Part shown: positions 10,309 through 20,600 of the stretch, in pieces
Layout of the letters: each line of letters begins with the position of its first letter
Numbering within the stretch: the first letter of the stretch is position 1
Program-made: the position numbers and the translations under genes
Assembly (NCBI GenBank): GCA_017458005.1
Contig: JAFTGH010000042.1
Location: forward strand, 1-40,810
Direction: 5' to 3'
Source of the DNA: Prevotella sp.
Lineage (GTDB): Bacteria > Bacteroidota > Bacteroidia > Bacteroidales > Bacteroidaceae
DNA length: 40,810 bases
The notes under the pieces: model-generated
Told to the model about the DNA's origin: nothing
What the model saw: only the letters and a program-made list of their open reading frames with translations
Databases searched by the model: none

Positions 10309-13119
10309 ATGAAAAAGCATATAACAGCAATGCTCATCATGGCAGCATGTCAAATGGGCATGAAAGCGCAATCTGCTGACGTAAACACTCATCGGCAGTA
10401 TCTAAGTGGAACAGGATGTGACGACATGGTGCAGTGGGACTTCAAATGCACCGATGGACGAAACAGTGGTATATGGACGAAGATAGGCGTGCCCTCCTGC
10501 TGGGAACTCCAGGGATTCGGCACCTACCAATATGGGATGCGTTTCTATGGTAAAGCGACTCCAGAGGGTATCGCCGACGAGAGAGGTTTGTATAAACACG
10601 AGTTCACCCTGCCGCAGGAATGGGCTGGACGACAAATCCTACTCGTCTTTGAGGCTGCCTTTACGGAGATCCAAGTACAGATTAACGGACGCAAGGCAGG
10701 CAATGGCACCTATCAAGGAGGCTATACCCGTCATACTATCGATGTATCAGACCGTGTCTTCTTCGGAGCAAAGAAGAACCGTCTGGAGGTAGAGGTGCTG
10801 AAAGAGAGCACTGTGCCACAGGTCAATCTCGCAGAGCGTCGTGCCGACTACTGGAATTTCGGTGGTATCTGGCGCCCTGTGTTTATCATCTCGAAGCCTT
10901 CACAGAATATCCAGCGTGTCGCCATTGATGCCAAGGGCGACGGACGGTTTATGGCGGATGTCTTTTTGAATCGCGCCTTGCCAGGCAGTTCTGTAAGTGT
11001 CTGTATCACTGACGCAAACGGAGCGAAGGTGGCGCAAAGTCCTGCCTTCACGATTACCAGCGACCAGACGAAGGTAGACTTCAGCACTAAGGGCATCAAG
11101 ACGTGGAATGCGGAACAACCTAACCTCTATACGGCTATCTTTACCTTAAAAGACCAACAGGGCAAGACACTCCATATCGAACGCCAGAAATTCGGGTTCC
11201 GCACCATCGAGTATCGGCATCAATATGCTGGTGACAAGGAGGATGGTCTCTTTATCAACGGCAAGAAAGTCATCGTGAAGGGTGCTAACCGCCACTCCTT
11301 CCGTCCCGAGACTGGTCGTACCCTTTCCAAGGCTAAGAATATCGAGGATGTCAAACTCATCAAGTCGATGAACATGAATGCCGTACGCCTCTCCCACTAC
11401 CCTGCTGACCCAGAGTTCTTGGATGCCTGCGACTCGTTAGGTCTTTATGTGGAGTGTGAACTGCCTGGTTGGCATTGGGCACATGAGACCATCATTGGCT
11501 CCCAGTTGGTAGAGGAGATGGTGACCCGTGATGTCAACCACCCCAGCATTATCTTCTGGAGCAATGGTAACGAAGGAGGCTTCAACTACGAATTAGAGCC
11601 TTTCTTTGGGAAGTTCGACCCTCAGCAACGTGTGGTTCTCTATCCTTGGGCAAACCGCAACGGGTTTGAGACCAAGCATTACCGCTCATGGGGTGAGACG
11701 GCTGAGTATATGCGCCAAAAGGAGATTTTCATGCCCACCGAGTTCCTGCATGGTCTGTACGACGGTGGACACGGCGCTGGTCTGAAGGACTACTGGGAGT
11801 TGATGATGTCGAATCCCCGTTGTGCCGGTGGTTTCCTCTGGGACTTGATGGACCAAGGCGTGGTACGTACCGATATGAATAACATCGTGGACTGCATGGG
11901 TAACTTCGGCTCTGACGGTATCGTTGGACCACATATGGAGAAGGAAGGCTCATTCTATACCATCCGCGAGGTGTGGAGCCCGATACAAGTGGAGATGAGA
12001 GATGAGAAGTTAGAGATTAGCAATTGCTATAACTTCACCAACCTGAAAGAATGTCAGTTCAGTTACCAATACCTGAAAATGCCTGCCTTTGGACAGTCGA
12101 CTGTAAAGACCGTCAGTCACGGAACCCTGAATATAGGTAGCGTAGAGCCATTTGCCTCTACCACAATTGACAAGCCTAAAGGCTCTGGTGACGTACTTCA
12201 AATAACAGCCACCAATCCGAAAGGCGAGGAAGTCTACACATGGTCTTTCAAGTCTGATGCGATTGCCGTGAGTGATGGTGCCGGTACAGACTGCACCCAG
12301 ACAGAGACCGTTGACGAGTTGTCGGTCAAGGCTGCTGGCAAGACCTATACTTTCTCGAAGAAAGACGGTCGTCTAAAATATGTTTCTGTTGGTGGAAAGA
12401 CCATCACATTGAATAACGGTCCCCGTTTTGTAGCCGCCAAGCGCTCTGACCGTTCACAAGACGGTTTCTATAACCACGATGACAAGGAGGCTTTCCAGAA
12501 GAAGACCGACTATACAGAATACGCCGACCAAGGTGCTTTCTGCGGCTTTGACTTCAAGGAAGGCGTGTTGACGGCTCACTATCAGCACGGTTCCCTGAAT
12601 ACCGTTACATGGTCCTTCAACAGCAATGGCGAAGTCGCCTTGCATGCCGACTATTATTTCAATGGTGTGGTAGACCTTCTGGGCATTGCCTTCGATTATC
12701 CAGAGACAAAGGTAAAGTCTAAACAATGGGTAGGCAAAGGACCTTATCGTGTATGGCAGAACCGTTTGGAAGGTCCCCAATACGGCTATTGGCAGACCGC
12801 TTATAACGACCCCATACCAGGTGAGTCGTTCGAGTATCCGGAGTTCAAAGGCTATTTTACCGATGTTGATTGGATGCAAATAGAGACAACAGAAGGTAAG
12901 ATTGGCATCATCAACCCCTCCGACTATGTCGGCATCTATCCCCCTCGTGACGGTCGTGACCATCTTCTCTATACCCTTCCCGAGACGGGCATTGCTTTCC
13001 TCAAGGCAATCCCTGCCGTGCGTAACAAGGTGAACACCACCGATCTGAACGGTCCTTCCGCACAGCCTTATTGGAGTAAAGGAAAAGGCACCATCAATGC
13101 AATCCTAAGGTTTGAGTAG
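10309..13119 (+). CDS. Secreted GH2 glycosidase
   Basis: A GH2 enzyme of 936 residues from the ATG at 10309. That start gives a clean signal peptide (MKKHITAMLIMAACQMGMKAQS); an upstream ATG at 10300 adds only three residues. Order: beta-sandwich sugar-binding domain (about 40-200), Ig-like domain (about 205-310), TIM barrel with acid/base E422 (WSNGNEGG) and nucleophile E478 (MPTEFLHG), then C-terminal beta-sandwich domains to the end. The barrel is closer to the general GH2 type (galactosidase, glucuronidase, mannosidase) than to LacZ. NGNEG in place of the common GNES keeps the essential Asn-Glu pair. It heads the tight run 10309-24819 and probably trims side chains before or after the rhamnosidases. 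The linkage specificity is not readable. Confidence 0.88.
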   Translation: MKKHITAMLIMAACQMGMKAQSADVNTHRQYLSGTGCDDMVQWDFKCTDGRNSGIWTKIGVPSCWELQGFGTYQYGMRFYGKATPEGIADERGLYKHEFTLPQEWAGRQILLVFEAAFTEIQVQINGRKAGNGTYQGGYTRHTIDVSDRVFFGAKKNRLEVEVLKESTVPQVNLAERRADYWNFGGIWRPVFIISKPSQNIQRVAIDAKGDGRFMADVFLNRALPGSSVSVCITDANGAKVAQSPAFTITSDQTKVDFSTKGIKTWNAEQPNLYTAIFTLKDQQGKTLHIERQKFGFRTIEYRHQYAGDKEDGLFINGKKVIVKGANRHSFRPETGRTLSKAKNIEDVKLIKSMNMNAVRLSHYPADPEFLDACDSLGLYVECELPGWHWAHETIIGSQLVEEMVTRDVNHPSIIFWSNGNEGGFNYELEPFFGKFDPQQRVVLYPWANRNGFETKHYRSWGETAEYMRQKEIFMPTEFLHGLYDGGHGAGLKDYWELMMSNPRCAGGFLWDLMDQGVVRTDMNNIVDCMGNFGSDGIVGPHMEKEGSFYTIREVWSPIQVEMRDEKLEISNCYNFTNLKECQFSYQYLKMPAFGQSTVKTVSHGTLNIGSVEPFASTTIDKPKGSGDVLQITATNPKGEEVYTWSFKSDAIAVSDGAGTDCTQTETVDELSVKAAGKTYTFSKKDGRLKYVSVGGKTITLNNGPRFVAAKRSDRSQDGFYNHDDKEAFQKKTDYTEYADQGAFCGFDFKEGVLTAHYQHGSLNTVTWSFNSNGEVALHADYYFNGVVDLLGIAFDYPETKVKSKQWVGKGPYRVWQNRLEGPQYGYWQTAYNDPIPGESFEYPEFKGYFTDVDWMQIETTEGKIGIINPSDYVGIYPPRDGRDHLLYTLPETGIAFLKAIPAVRNKVNTTDLNGPSAQPYWSKGKGTINAILRFE

Positions 13120-13125
13120 TAAAAG

Positions 13126-13234
13126 GGTAAAAAGGTAGAAAAGTAAAAGCAAGAATGAAAGTCATCAATAATAACTGGGTACGAAGGTGGGTAATAGGTG
13201 TTTTACCTTTTTACCTTTTTACCTTTTTACCTTT
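13126..13234 (+). repeat. 8-bp microsatellite in the GH106 signal sequence, complementary to the leader
   Basis: ACCTTTTT is repeated at exact 8-bp intervals (13205, 13213, 13221, and a partial copy at 13229) inside the signal-peptide codons of the GH106 gene. The intergenic leader holds GGTAAAAAGGTA (13126-13137), a perfect 12-base complement of 13212-13223 and, in other registers, of 13204-13215 and 13220-13231. The longer arms 13121-13148 and 13201-13228 pair imperfectly. The mRNA could fold a hairpin enclosing the start codon at 13155. Change by one 8-bp unit would shift the reading frame. Confidence 0.7.
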
Positions 13235-16232
13235 AAGCGCACAGCGTCCTTGGACATTCTGGTACTGGATGTATGGTGCCGTTTCAGAGCAAGGCATCCA
13301 TGCCGACTTGCAGGCGATGAAGGACGTGGGATTAGGCGGCTGTTACCTGATGCCTATTCGTGGAACACAGGAAAGACCCGAATACCAAGGAAGGGCGCAG
13401 CAACTCACTCCAGCGTTCTGGAAGATGGTAGACTATGCCATGCAACAGTCCGATTCCCTTGGTTTGGAGATGGGTATTCATATCTGCGACGGTTTCGCAC
13501 TGGCTGGCGGTCCTTGGATTACCCCAGCAGAGTCGATGCAGAAAGTGGTGTGGAGCGATACCCTTGTCACCATCACCCGTCAGGGAGCCACGGTACCTGT
13601 GCCTCGTGCCGCTACTGGTTATGAGGGATATTACGAGGATATCGCCACTTTCGCCGTTCAGGCAGAGCAGCCATTACCCGCCGCTCAGTTTTCCGGTACT
13701 ATCGTACGGGATGAGAAAGGGACGTTCCGCTCCAAAGAAGCAGGATATATCCAAGTATCCTATGAGCAGCCACAGACGGTCAGAAGTGTGGAGATCATAC
13801 CAAGTGGGAATAATGTACAGGCACAGCGTCTGCTCGTACAGGCAAGTGATGACGGACTCACCTACCATGACATCCGCCAGTTGACACCTCCCCGTCAGGG
13901 CTGGCAGAACACAGATCAAGACTATACCTACTCCTTGCCTGAGACCAAGGCAAGGTATTTCCGTTTCTATTGGACCCCAGAAGGAACAGAGCCAGGCAGT
14001 GAGGACCTTGACGCCGCCAAATGGTCGCCTGTACTGAAGATCAAGGATCTCCGTCTCTCCGCAGAACCACGTATCGACCAGTATGAGTCCAAGAACGGGT
14101 CCGTATGGAGAATAGCCGCAGCCTATCAGACTACATCATCACTTCCCAAGGTCATTAAAGTCACTCCCCAGACCGTCCTTCCTACAGGTCTCTGGCGTAT
14201 CATCCGCTTCGGACACACCTCCACAGGACATACCAATGCTACGGCTGGCGGAGGAAAAGGACTGGAATGTGACAAGTTCTCTGTCAGTGCTGTCAACAAA
14301 CAGATTGACGGATGGTTTGACCTTTTCATGAAACGTCCGCATGCCAACGTCGTTAAGTATATGCATGTTGACAGTTGGGAGTGTGGTTCCCAGAACTGGT
14401 CTAAGACTTTCGCCCATGAGTTTCAGCAACGAAGGGGCTACGACCTACTTCCTTACCTGCCCGTCTATGCCGGTATCCCGATGGACCATGCCGAGCAAGT
14501 GCTACGGGATATCCGCATCACTATCAACGAACTGATCAACGAGGTGTTCTTCACAACCCTTGCATTACGGGCTAAGGAATACGGAATACAACTCTCCTCT
14601 GAGAGTGTCGCACCCACCATGGTCTCTGACGGTATGGAGCATTATAAATATGTCGACCTGCCGATGGGCGAGTTCTGGTTGAACTCCCCTACCCATGACA
14701 AGCCCAATGATATGCTCGATGCCATTCATGGCGGACATGTCTATGGCAAGAACGTCATCCAAGCAGAAGGGTTTACAGAGGTTCGTGGGGTATGGGATGA
14801 GACACCTGCAAGCATCAAGCCCCTACTCGACCGTAACTTCTGTCTGGGTATGAACCGTCTTTTCTTCCATGTCAACACCCATAACCCTTGGCTCGACAAG
14901 AAACCAGGTATGACACTCGACGGCATTGGTCTCTTTTTCCAGCGTGACCAGACATGGTTCCCAGAGGCAAAGGCATTCGTTGACTATATCACCCGTTGCC
15001 AGACCATGCTGCAAAAAGGTGAGCCTGTCGTTGACATCGCTGTCTATACGGGGGAGGAAATGCCCTCCCGAGCACTGACACCAGACCGACTCGTGCCAAT
15101 GTTGCCAGGACTTTTCGGTCCAGAGCGTGTCGCCTCCGAACAAAAACGACTTGCCAATGTTGGACAGCCGATGGAGGAAAGTCCTGTGGGCGTACGCCAT
15201 TCCGCGGGTATCCTCGATTTGAAGGACTGGATCAATCCGCTTCACGGCTATCAGTATGACTCCATGAACAAAGACGCATTGCTGACACGGTCTTTCAACT
15301 ACAAGGCATTGGTCATCCCTCAGGGCTGTCTGATTTCCAAAGAGGCACAAGAGCGAATAGCACAATTACGCCAACAAGGTGTCCTGATTATCGACAAACC
15401 GTACCATGCCGAGACCCTTGAGGGGGTGGAGCCTGATGTCATCCTGCCAGAAGGAATCGCCTATACCCATCGAGTCACTGACGACCAAGACATCTATTTC
15501 CTCGCTAACCAAGAGGACAAGGAGCGCCAGATAACAGCGTCTTTCCGCTGTACAGGAGGTGTTCCTGCTGTCTATAACCCCATTACGGATGAATGGAATA
15601 AGGTCGCTTATACGGAGGAGGACGGTAGGACGAAAGTAATCTTCACGATGCCTGCTTATGGCTCCGTATTTATTCCCAGCATGGGAAAAAACATTCCCAA
15701 CGTGGGAAAGAAATATTCCCAACGTGGGAAAGAAACATTCCCAACGTGGGAAAAAAACATTCCCAACGTGGGAATAATCACTACGCCCTATCGTATCACT
15801 TTCAAAGAAGGTAATATCACCCTCGACAACCAGCAACTCTTCGACTGGAGTAAGCATACAGACGACCGAATCCGCTATTTCAGTGGACATGCTTTGTATA
15901 CCACGACCTTCAAGCAGAAGAGACTACCCAAGGGGCATGCATGGCTGGTATTCCCCGATATCAGGGACATCGCCCATGTCTGGGTAAACGGCATCGACTG
16001 CGGTATTGCTTGGACAGCACCTTACGAGGTGGAGGTAACCAAGGCTTTGAGGAAAGGAAAGAACACCTTGGAGATAGAAGTGGTAAACACCTGGCACAAC
16101 GCCTTACGGGGTATGGACCAAGGCAAGGCGCCCTATGAGGGTATCTGGACTAATGCCAAATACCGCACGAAAGGTGACAACCTGTTGCCTGCCGGTCTGT
16201 TAGCACAACCTGAATTAAAAATAGAACAATAA
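13155..16232 (+). CDS. Secreted GH106 alpha-L-rhamnosidase
   Basis: A 1025-residue GH106-family protein. Family features include RPWTFWYWMYGAVSEQGIHADLQAMKDVG near the N-terminus (residues about 31-60), HVDSWECGSQNWSKTFAHEF then RRGYDLLPYLP (about 401-440), and VDLPMGEFW (about 500). GH106 enzymes remove terminal alpha-L-rhamnose by inversion, for example from pectic rhamnogalacturonan. The signal peptide is encoded by an 8-bp microsatellite. Before the C-terminal beta-sandwich domain (about 885-1025, with FSGHALYTTTF and HVWVNGIDCG), about 34 residues (about 840-873) are encoded by a 22-bp repeat array and form low-complexity Gly/Asn/Lys sequence. The frame stays open through both arrays. 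It starts 35 bp after GH2 and ends 1 bp before the next gene. Confidence 0.88.
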   Translation: MKVINNNWVRRWVIGVLPFYLFTFLPLSAQRPWTFWYWMYGAVSEQGIHADLQAMKDVGLGGCYLMPIRGTQERPEYQGRAQQLTPAFWKMVDYAMQQSDSLGLEMGIHICDGFALAGGPWITPAESMQKVVWSDTLVTITRQGATVPVPRAATGYEGYYEDIATFAVQAEQPLPAAQFSGTIVRDEKGTFRSKEAGYIQVSYEQPQTVRSVEIIPSGNNVQAQRLLVQASDDGLTYHDIRQLTPPRQGWQNTDQDYTYSLPETKARYFRFYWTPEGTEPGSEDLDAAKWSPVLKIKDLRLSAEPRIDQYESKNGSVWRIAAAYQTTSSLPKVIKVTPQTVLPTGLWRIIRFGHTSTGHTNATAGGGKGLECDKFSVSAVNKQIDGWFDLFMKRPHANVVKYMHVDSWECGSQNWSKTFAHEFQQRRGYDLLPYLPVYAGIPMDHAEQVLRDIRITINELINEVFFTTLALRAKEYGIQLSSESVAPTMVSDGMEHYKYVDLPMGEFWLNSPTHDKPNDMLDAIHGGHVYGKNVIQAEGFTEVRGVWDETPASIKPLLDRNFCLGMNRLFFHVNTHNPWLDKKPGMTLDGIGLFFQRDQTWFPEAKAFVDYITRCQTMLQKGEPVVDIAVYTGEEMPSRALTPDRLVPMLPGLFGPERVASEQKRLANVGQPMEESPVGVRHSAGILDLKDWINPLHGYQYDSMNKDALLTRSFNYKALVIPQGCLISKEAQERIAQLRQQGVLIIDKPYHAETLEGVEPDVILPEGIAYTHRVTDDQDIYFLANQEDKERQITASFRCTGGVPAVYNPITDEWNKVAYTEEDGRTKVIFTMPAYGSVFIPSMGKNIPNVGKKYSQRGKETFPTWEKNIPNVGIITTPYRITFKEGNITLDNQQLFDWSKHTDDRIRYFSGHALYTTTFKQKRLPKGHAWLVFPDIRDIAHVWVNGIDCGIAWTAPYEVEVTKALRKGKNTLEIEVVNTWHNALRGMDQGKAPYEGIWTNAKYRTKGDNLLPAGLLAQPELKIEQ
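15673..15774 (+). repeat. Five-copy 21/22-bp array of palindromic units inside the GH106 gene
   Basis: TTCCCAACGTGGGAA occurs at 15694, 15716, 15738 and 15760 at 22-bp steps, preceded by a variant TTCCCAGCATGGGAA at 15673. Each unit has arms TTCCCA/TGGGAA around three bases. A 22-bp period is not a multiple of three, so consecutive units are read in different frames, giving NIPNVGKK, YSQRGKET and FPTWEKN. Unit gain or loss would frameshift the last domain unless three units changed together. Confidence 0.85.
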
Positions 16233-16233
16233 T

Positions 16234-17640
16234 ATGAGACGCATCACATTCTTTTTGATCACGTATTTGTTATCCCTCAGTGCTTCCTTTGCCGAGGTAA
16301 GACTCCCGAGATTCTTTAGCGACAATATGGTGTTGCAGCAACAAACCGAGTGTAACCTTTGGGGAACAGCCGATAAAGGTAAGACGGTGAAGATCACGAC
16401 CTCATGGAATCAGAGGAGTTATCAGGTAAAGGTTGACCAGAACGGACAGTTTGAGGTGAAAGTACAGACTCTTCAGGCGGGTGGACCGTATGAGATTTCC
16501 TTCAACGACGGCAAGTCACTGACCCTGCATAATATCCTTATCGGTGAGGTATGGATCTGCTCCGGACAGTCGAATATGGAGATGCAGATGAAAGGATTCA
16601 AGCAACAACCCGTCGAGGGAACGACAGAGGAACTGCTGCGTTGCAAGGACTCCCAACTGCGACTATTCACTGTCAAGCGCCACGTATCCCTAACTCCAGA
16701 ATATGACGTGACGGGACAATGGAGCGAGGCTAACAGTGCCAGTGTCCGTGATTTCTCCGCCACCGCCTACTATTTCGGTCGTGCCTTACGATTCACCTTG
16801 GATGTACCCGTAGGACTTATCGTCACTGCATGGGGCGGTTCTGCCTGTGAGGCTTGGATGAAGGCAGACTGGTTGCGTGTCTTCCCGAAGGTACAACAAA
16901 CGATCACGGAGGCGGATGTCAAGAAGTTAGAGCAGCGTTGTCCTACCGCTCTCTTTAATGGACAGTTGCATCCCCTCATTGGATATACCATGAAAGGCGC
17001 CATCTGGTATCAGGGAGAGGATAACGTACCCCGCTACGACTACTATGCTCCCCTATTGAAAACGATGGTAGAGGGCTGGCGTAGTGAGTGGAGACAAGGC
17101 GACTTCCCCTTCTATTACTGTCAGATAGCCCCTTACGACTATTCCCTGATAGACTGGAAAGACAGTCAGTACCTGAGGGAACAACAGGCGAAGGCTGAGA
17201 CCATGATTCCCAATGCACGCATGGCAGTGCTGATGGATGCTGGTCTGGAATATGGCATCCACCCCCGCAAGAAGCGTCAGGCTGGTGAGCGACTTGCCTT
17301 GCTCGCCCTTGCCAACACCTATGACGTGAAGGGACTGCCTGAGTTTGCGTCTTATAAGGAGGTGACTTTCCAGAACGATACCGCTGTCGTAGCCTTTGAC
17401 CGCTCTAAGGAATGGGTCTATTTCGAGCATGGCACTACCTCCAACAACTTCGAGGTGGCAGGCTCAGACAAGGTGTTCCACCCCGCCACCAAGGTATGGG
17501 TGTCCCGTAATCGTGTCTATATCACCTGTGATGCCGTCCGACAACCTGTCGCCGTACGCTATGCCTTCAAAGACTGGGCGGATGGGGACTTGATGCACGA
17601 CGGTCTCCCCGTCTCTTCCTTCCGAACTGATAACTGGTAA
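16234..17640 (+). CDS. Secreted SGNH sialate O-acetylesterase-like carbohydrate esterase
   Basis: A 468-residue exported protein (signal peptide MRRITFFLITYLLSLSASFA) of the sialate O-acetylesterase-like SGNH family. The N-terminal sandwich carries VRLPRFFSDNMVLQQ, a signature of the group. The nucleophile Ser lies in ICSGQSNMEMQM (about residue 112), a central IWYQGEDN forms another conserved block, and the late catalytic His is in YGIHPRKKR (about residue 347). Despite the family name, many Bacteroidetes members deacetylate plant glycans, including pectic and xylan side chains, and some belong to carbohydrate esterase families such as CE20. Between two rhamnosidase genes it probably removes acetyl groups that would block the glycosidases. 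The start is 1 bp after the GH106 stop. Confidence 0.85.
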   Translation: MRRITFFLITYLLSLSASFAEVRLPRFFSDNMVLQQQTECNLWGTADKGKTVKITTSWNQRSYQVKVDQNGQFEVKVQTLQAGGPYEISFNDGKSLTLHNILIGEVWICSGQSNMEMQMKGFKQQPVEGTTEELLRCKDSQLRLFTVKRHVSLTPEYDVTGQWSEANSASVRDFSATAYYFGRALRFTLDVPVGLIVTAWGGSACEAWMKADWLRVFPKVQQTITEADVKKLEQRCPTALFNGQLHPLIGYTMKGAIWYQGEDNVPRYDYYAPLLKTMVEGWRSEWRQGDFPFYYCQIAPYDYSLIDWKDSQYLREQQAKAETMIPNARMAVLMDAGLEYGIHPRKKRQAGERLALLALANTYDVKGLPEFASYKEVTFQNDTAVVAFDRSKEWVYFEHGTTSNNFEVAGSDKVFHPATKVWVSRNRVYITCDAVRQPVAVRYAFKDWADGDLMHDGLPVSSFRTDNW

Positions 17641-17645
17641 TCTAT

Positions 17646-20600
17646 ATGAAAAAAGGCATTCTCCTCTCCCTTTTGTTAGCGTTCTCAACGCTTACCAACG
17701 CCTCCGACTATATCCCAAAGGACTATGTGTGGCAGACACCCAGCAGGAACTCCAGTGAGTCAATGCCCTGTGGAGGTCATGACATCGGCATGAACATATG
17801 GGTAGAGAATGGGGATGTGCTTTTCTATATCGCCCAAAGCGGATGGTTTGATGAGAACAACACCCTGTTGAAGGCTGGACGCTGGAGACTGCATCTGGAA
17901 GGGAATCCTTTCAACGATACCCACTTCGAGCAACGGCTATGTCTTGATGAGGGAGCCGTCTATATCAAGGGAAAGGATGTCAATATCCGAATTTGGGTGG
18001 ATGTCTATGAGCCCGTCGTGTTTGTGGAGATGTCATCGCCACATGCAAGACAAGCAACCCTCAGTTATGAGAGTTGGCGATACAAAGACCGCCCTGTGAC
18101 GAAGGCAGAGTGCCAACAGTGTTCCTATAAGTGGGTATTACCTGCTGACTGCAAGACATTCGCAGACGAAATCCACGCAAAAGGAAGTCACTTGACTTTT
18201 ACCCATCAGAATAAAGCAGAGACGGTGTTCGACTTCACGGTCAGTCGTGAGCGTTTGGATGCCATCAAGGACGACCTCTATAACCCCATCGGCAATTTGA
18301 GAATGGGTGGAAAGATGCATGCCGACGGGTTCTCGTACATAGGGACTACGGAGGGCATATACGCCTCGACAGACTATCGCAGTTGGAACTTCCAACGAAA
18401 GAAGATGAAGAAAGGAGTTATCTCTATTCAATTATATACTGGTGAAGCACCTACTTCGTCTGTCAATGCAACGGTATCAAAGGAGAGAAGCGCATCATGG
18501 TGGCATAAATATTGGCAACGGAGTTACATACAGACTGACTGTGGACAGCAGGAGGTGACACAGATAATCCGCAACTACGAACTGATGCGGTATATGCTGG
18601 GATGTAACGCTTATGGTAAGTGGCCTACGAAATTCAATGGCGGTCTCTTCACCTTTGACCCCGTCTATGTCGACTCTACGATGACGTTCACCCCTGACTA
18701 TCGTAAATGGGGTGGCGGTACGATGACGGCACAGAACCAACGTCTGGTCTATTGGCCTATGCTTAAAAGTGGTGATTACGAGGTACTGAAGCCTCAACTC
18801 GACACCTATCTGCGGATGCTACCTAATGCCATAGCATGGACACGCCACCACTGGGGACACGGAGGGGCATGCTTCAGTGAACAGATAGAGAACTTCGGAC
18901 TGCCCAATCCTGCCGAATATGGCAAGCACAAGGATGGTGACGACTGGGGCGTAGAGAAGAACAAATGGCTGGAGTATGAGTGGGACACCGCCTTGGAGTT
19001 TGGAAAGATGTACCTTGATATGTTGCCATGGTACCCTGACTCTACCCTGGAGAAATACCGTGCCCTCGTCACTGAGCCCCTGCGTTTCTTCGTTGAGCAC
19101 TACCCTAACCTCATTATCTATCCCGGATCGGGCTGTGAGACCTATAAGATAGCACGTAATCCCTCCAATACCGTCGCTGCCTTGCAAGCACTGAAAGACT
19201 ATCTCGTCGATGTTGGTGCAGATATTTCCACCATTCCCGACATTCCCCTTCATGTGATTGACGGTGACACCTGTATCGCTCCTGCTATCAGTTGGGAACG
19301 GATACAGAACACGGAGACACCACAACTATACCCTGTATTTCCTTGGCGCATCTACGGTATGGGACGACCACACCTTGATATCGCCCGTAATACCTATCTC
19401 AAAGATCCGCACGCCATCGAGATGCGTAGTACAAAGGGATGGAAACAGGATAATATCTGGGCGGCCTGTCTGGGTATGACCGACGAGGCGACACGTCTGA
19501 ATACGGAGAAGTTGGGTAATGGTCCCTATCGCTTCCCCGCCTTCTGGGACCCTGGTTTCGACTGGGCTCCTGACCATAACAGAGGGGGCGCTGGTATGAT
19601 TGGACTGCAAGAGATGCTGCTACAGGAAGACCTCGATCACAATCCCATCCTCTTCCCTGCATGGTCTCGTGAGTGGAACTGTCGCTTCCGACTCTATCTC
19701 TCTGGACAGCGTTGTGTCGATGCGGAAGTGAAAGACGGCAAGATTACCTATGCCATCGACGGTGTTGATTACTCTGATGATATAGAAGTCCCTGAGAAGG
19801 CTCAGTGGATTGGTGCCATCACAAAAAAGGATGCACGACTACCTGAGGGGCGCAACTACACTGGTGCAAAACTGAAAGAGCCCCTGGTGAAAGAGGCGTG
19901 GAAGAATGTCGACACCCTAAGTCAACGGAGTATCGTGCTACGCAGAGACATTCCCCTCAAAGGGAAAGTATTCAAGGCAACCGTCTCTATCGTCGGACTG
20001 GGGTTCTATGAACTCACCATCAACGGCAAGAAGGTGGGTGACGCATCCTTTGCACCTCTATGGAGTGACTATGACAAAACAGTGTTCTACAATACTTACG
20101 ATGTCACCTCTTACCTCAGCCAAAAGCCAACTGCCGTGCAAGTTCTGTTAGGCAATGGTTTCTACAACGAACAGGGACGACGCTATGCCAAGATGAAGAT
20201 CTCGTTTGGTCCTCCCACCCTGCTGTTCCGCATGCACATTGAGTATCTCGACGGAAAGACAGAGGATATCGTCAGTGACGGACAATGGCAGTGGGCGCTA
20301 TCACCTGTCACCTTTAACAGCATCTATGGCGGTGAGGATTATGACGCTCGCTTGGAGGATGCTACCGACTGGCACCCTGTCGTCATCCAAGAGGCTCCTA
20401 AGGGTGTCCTCCGCCAACAGATGGCAGAGCCTGTCAAAATCATGGAACGCTATTCTGTCAAGGATACTATTAAGAATGACTCCGTCCTAGTACTCGACAT
20501 GGGACAGAACTTGGCGGGATTCCCAGAGATTACCGTTCAAGGACAACGGGGACAATGGCTGAGACTGACTCCTGGCGAGACCTTGACAAAAGACGGACTA

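Noticed and set aside
15366-15890. Minus-strand 174-residue frame with FFPxxxGxFLSHVGNVF repeats
   Set aside because: It is the reverse reading of the palindromic array inside the GH106 gene and lies wholly within that gene.
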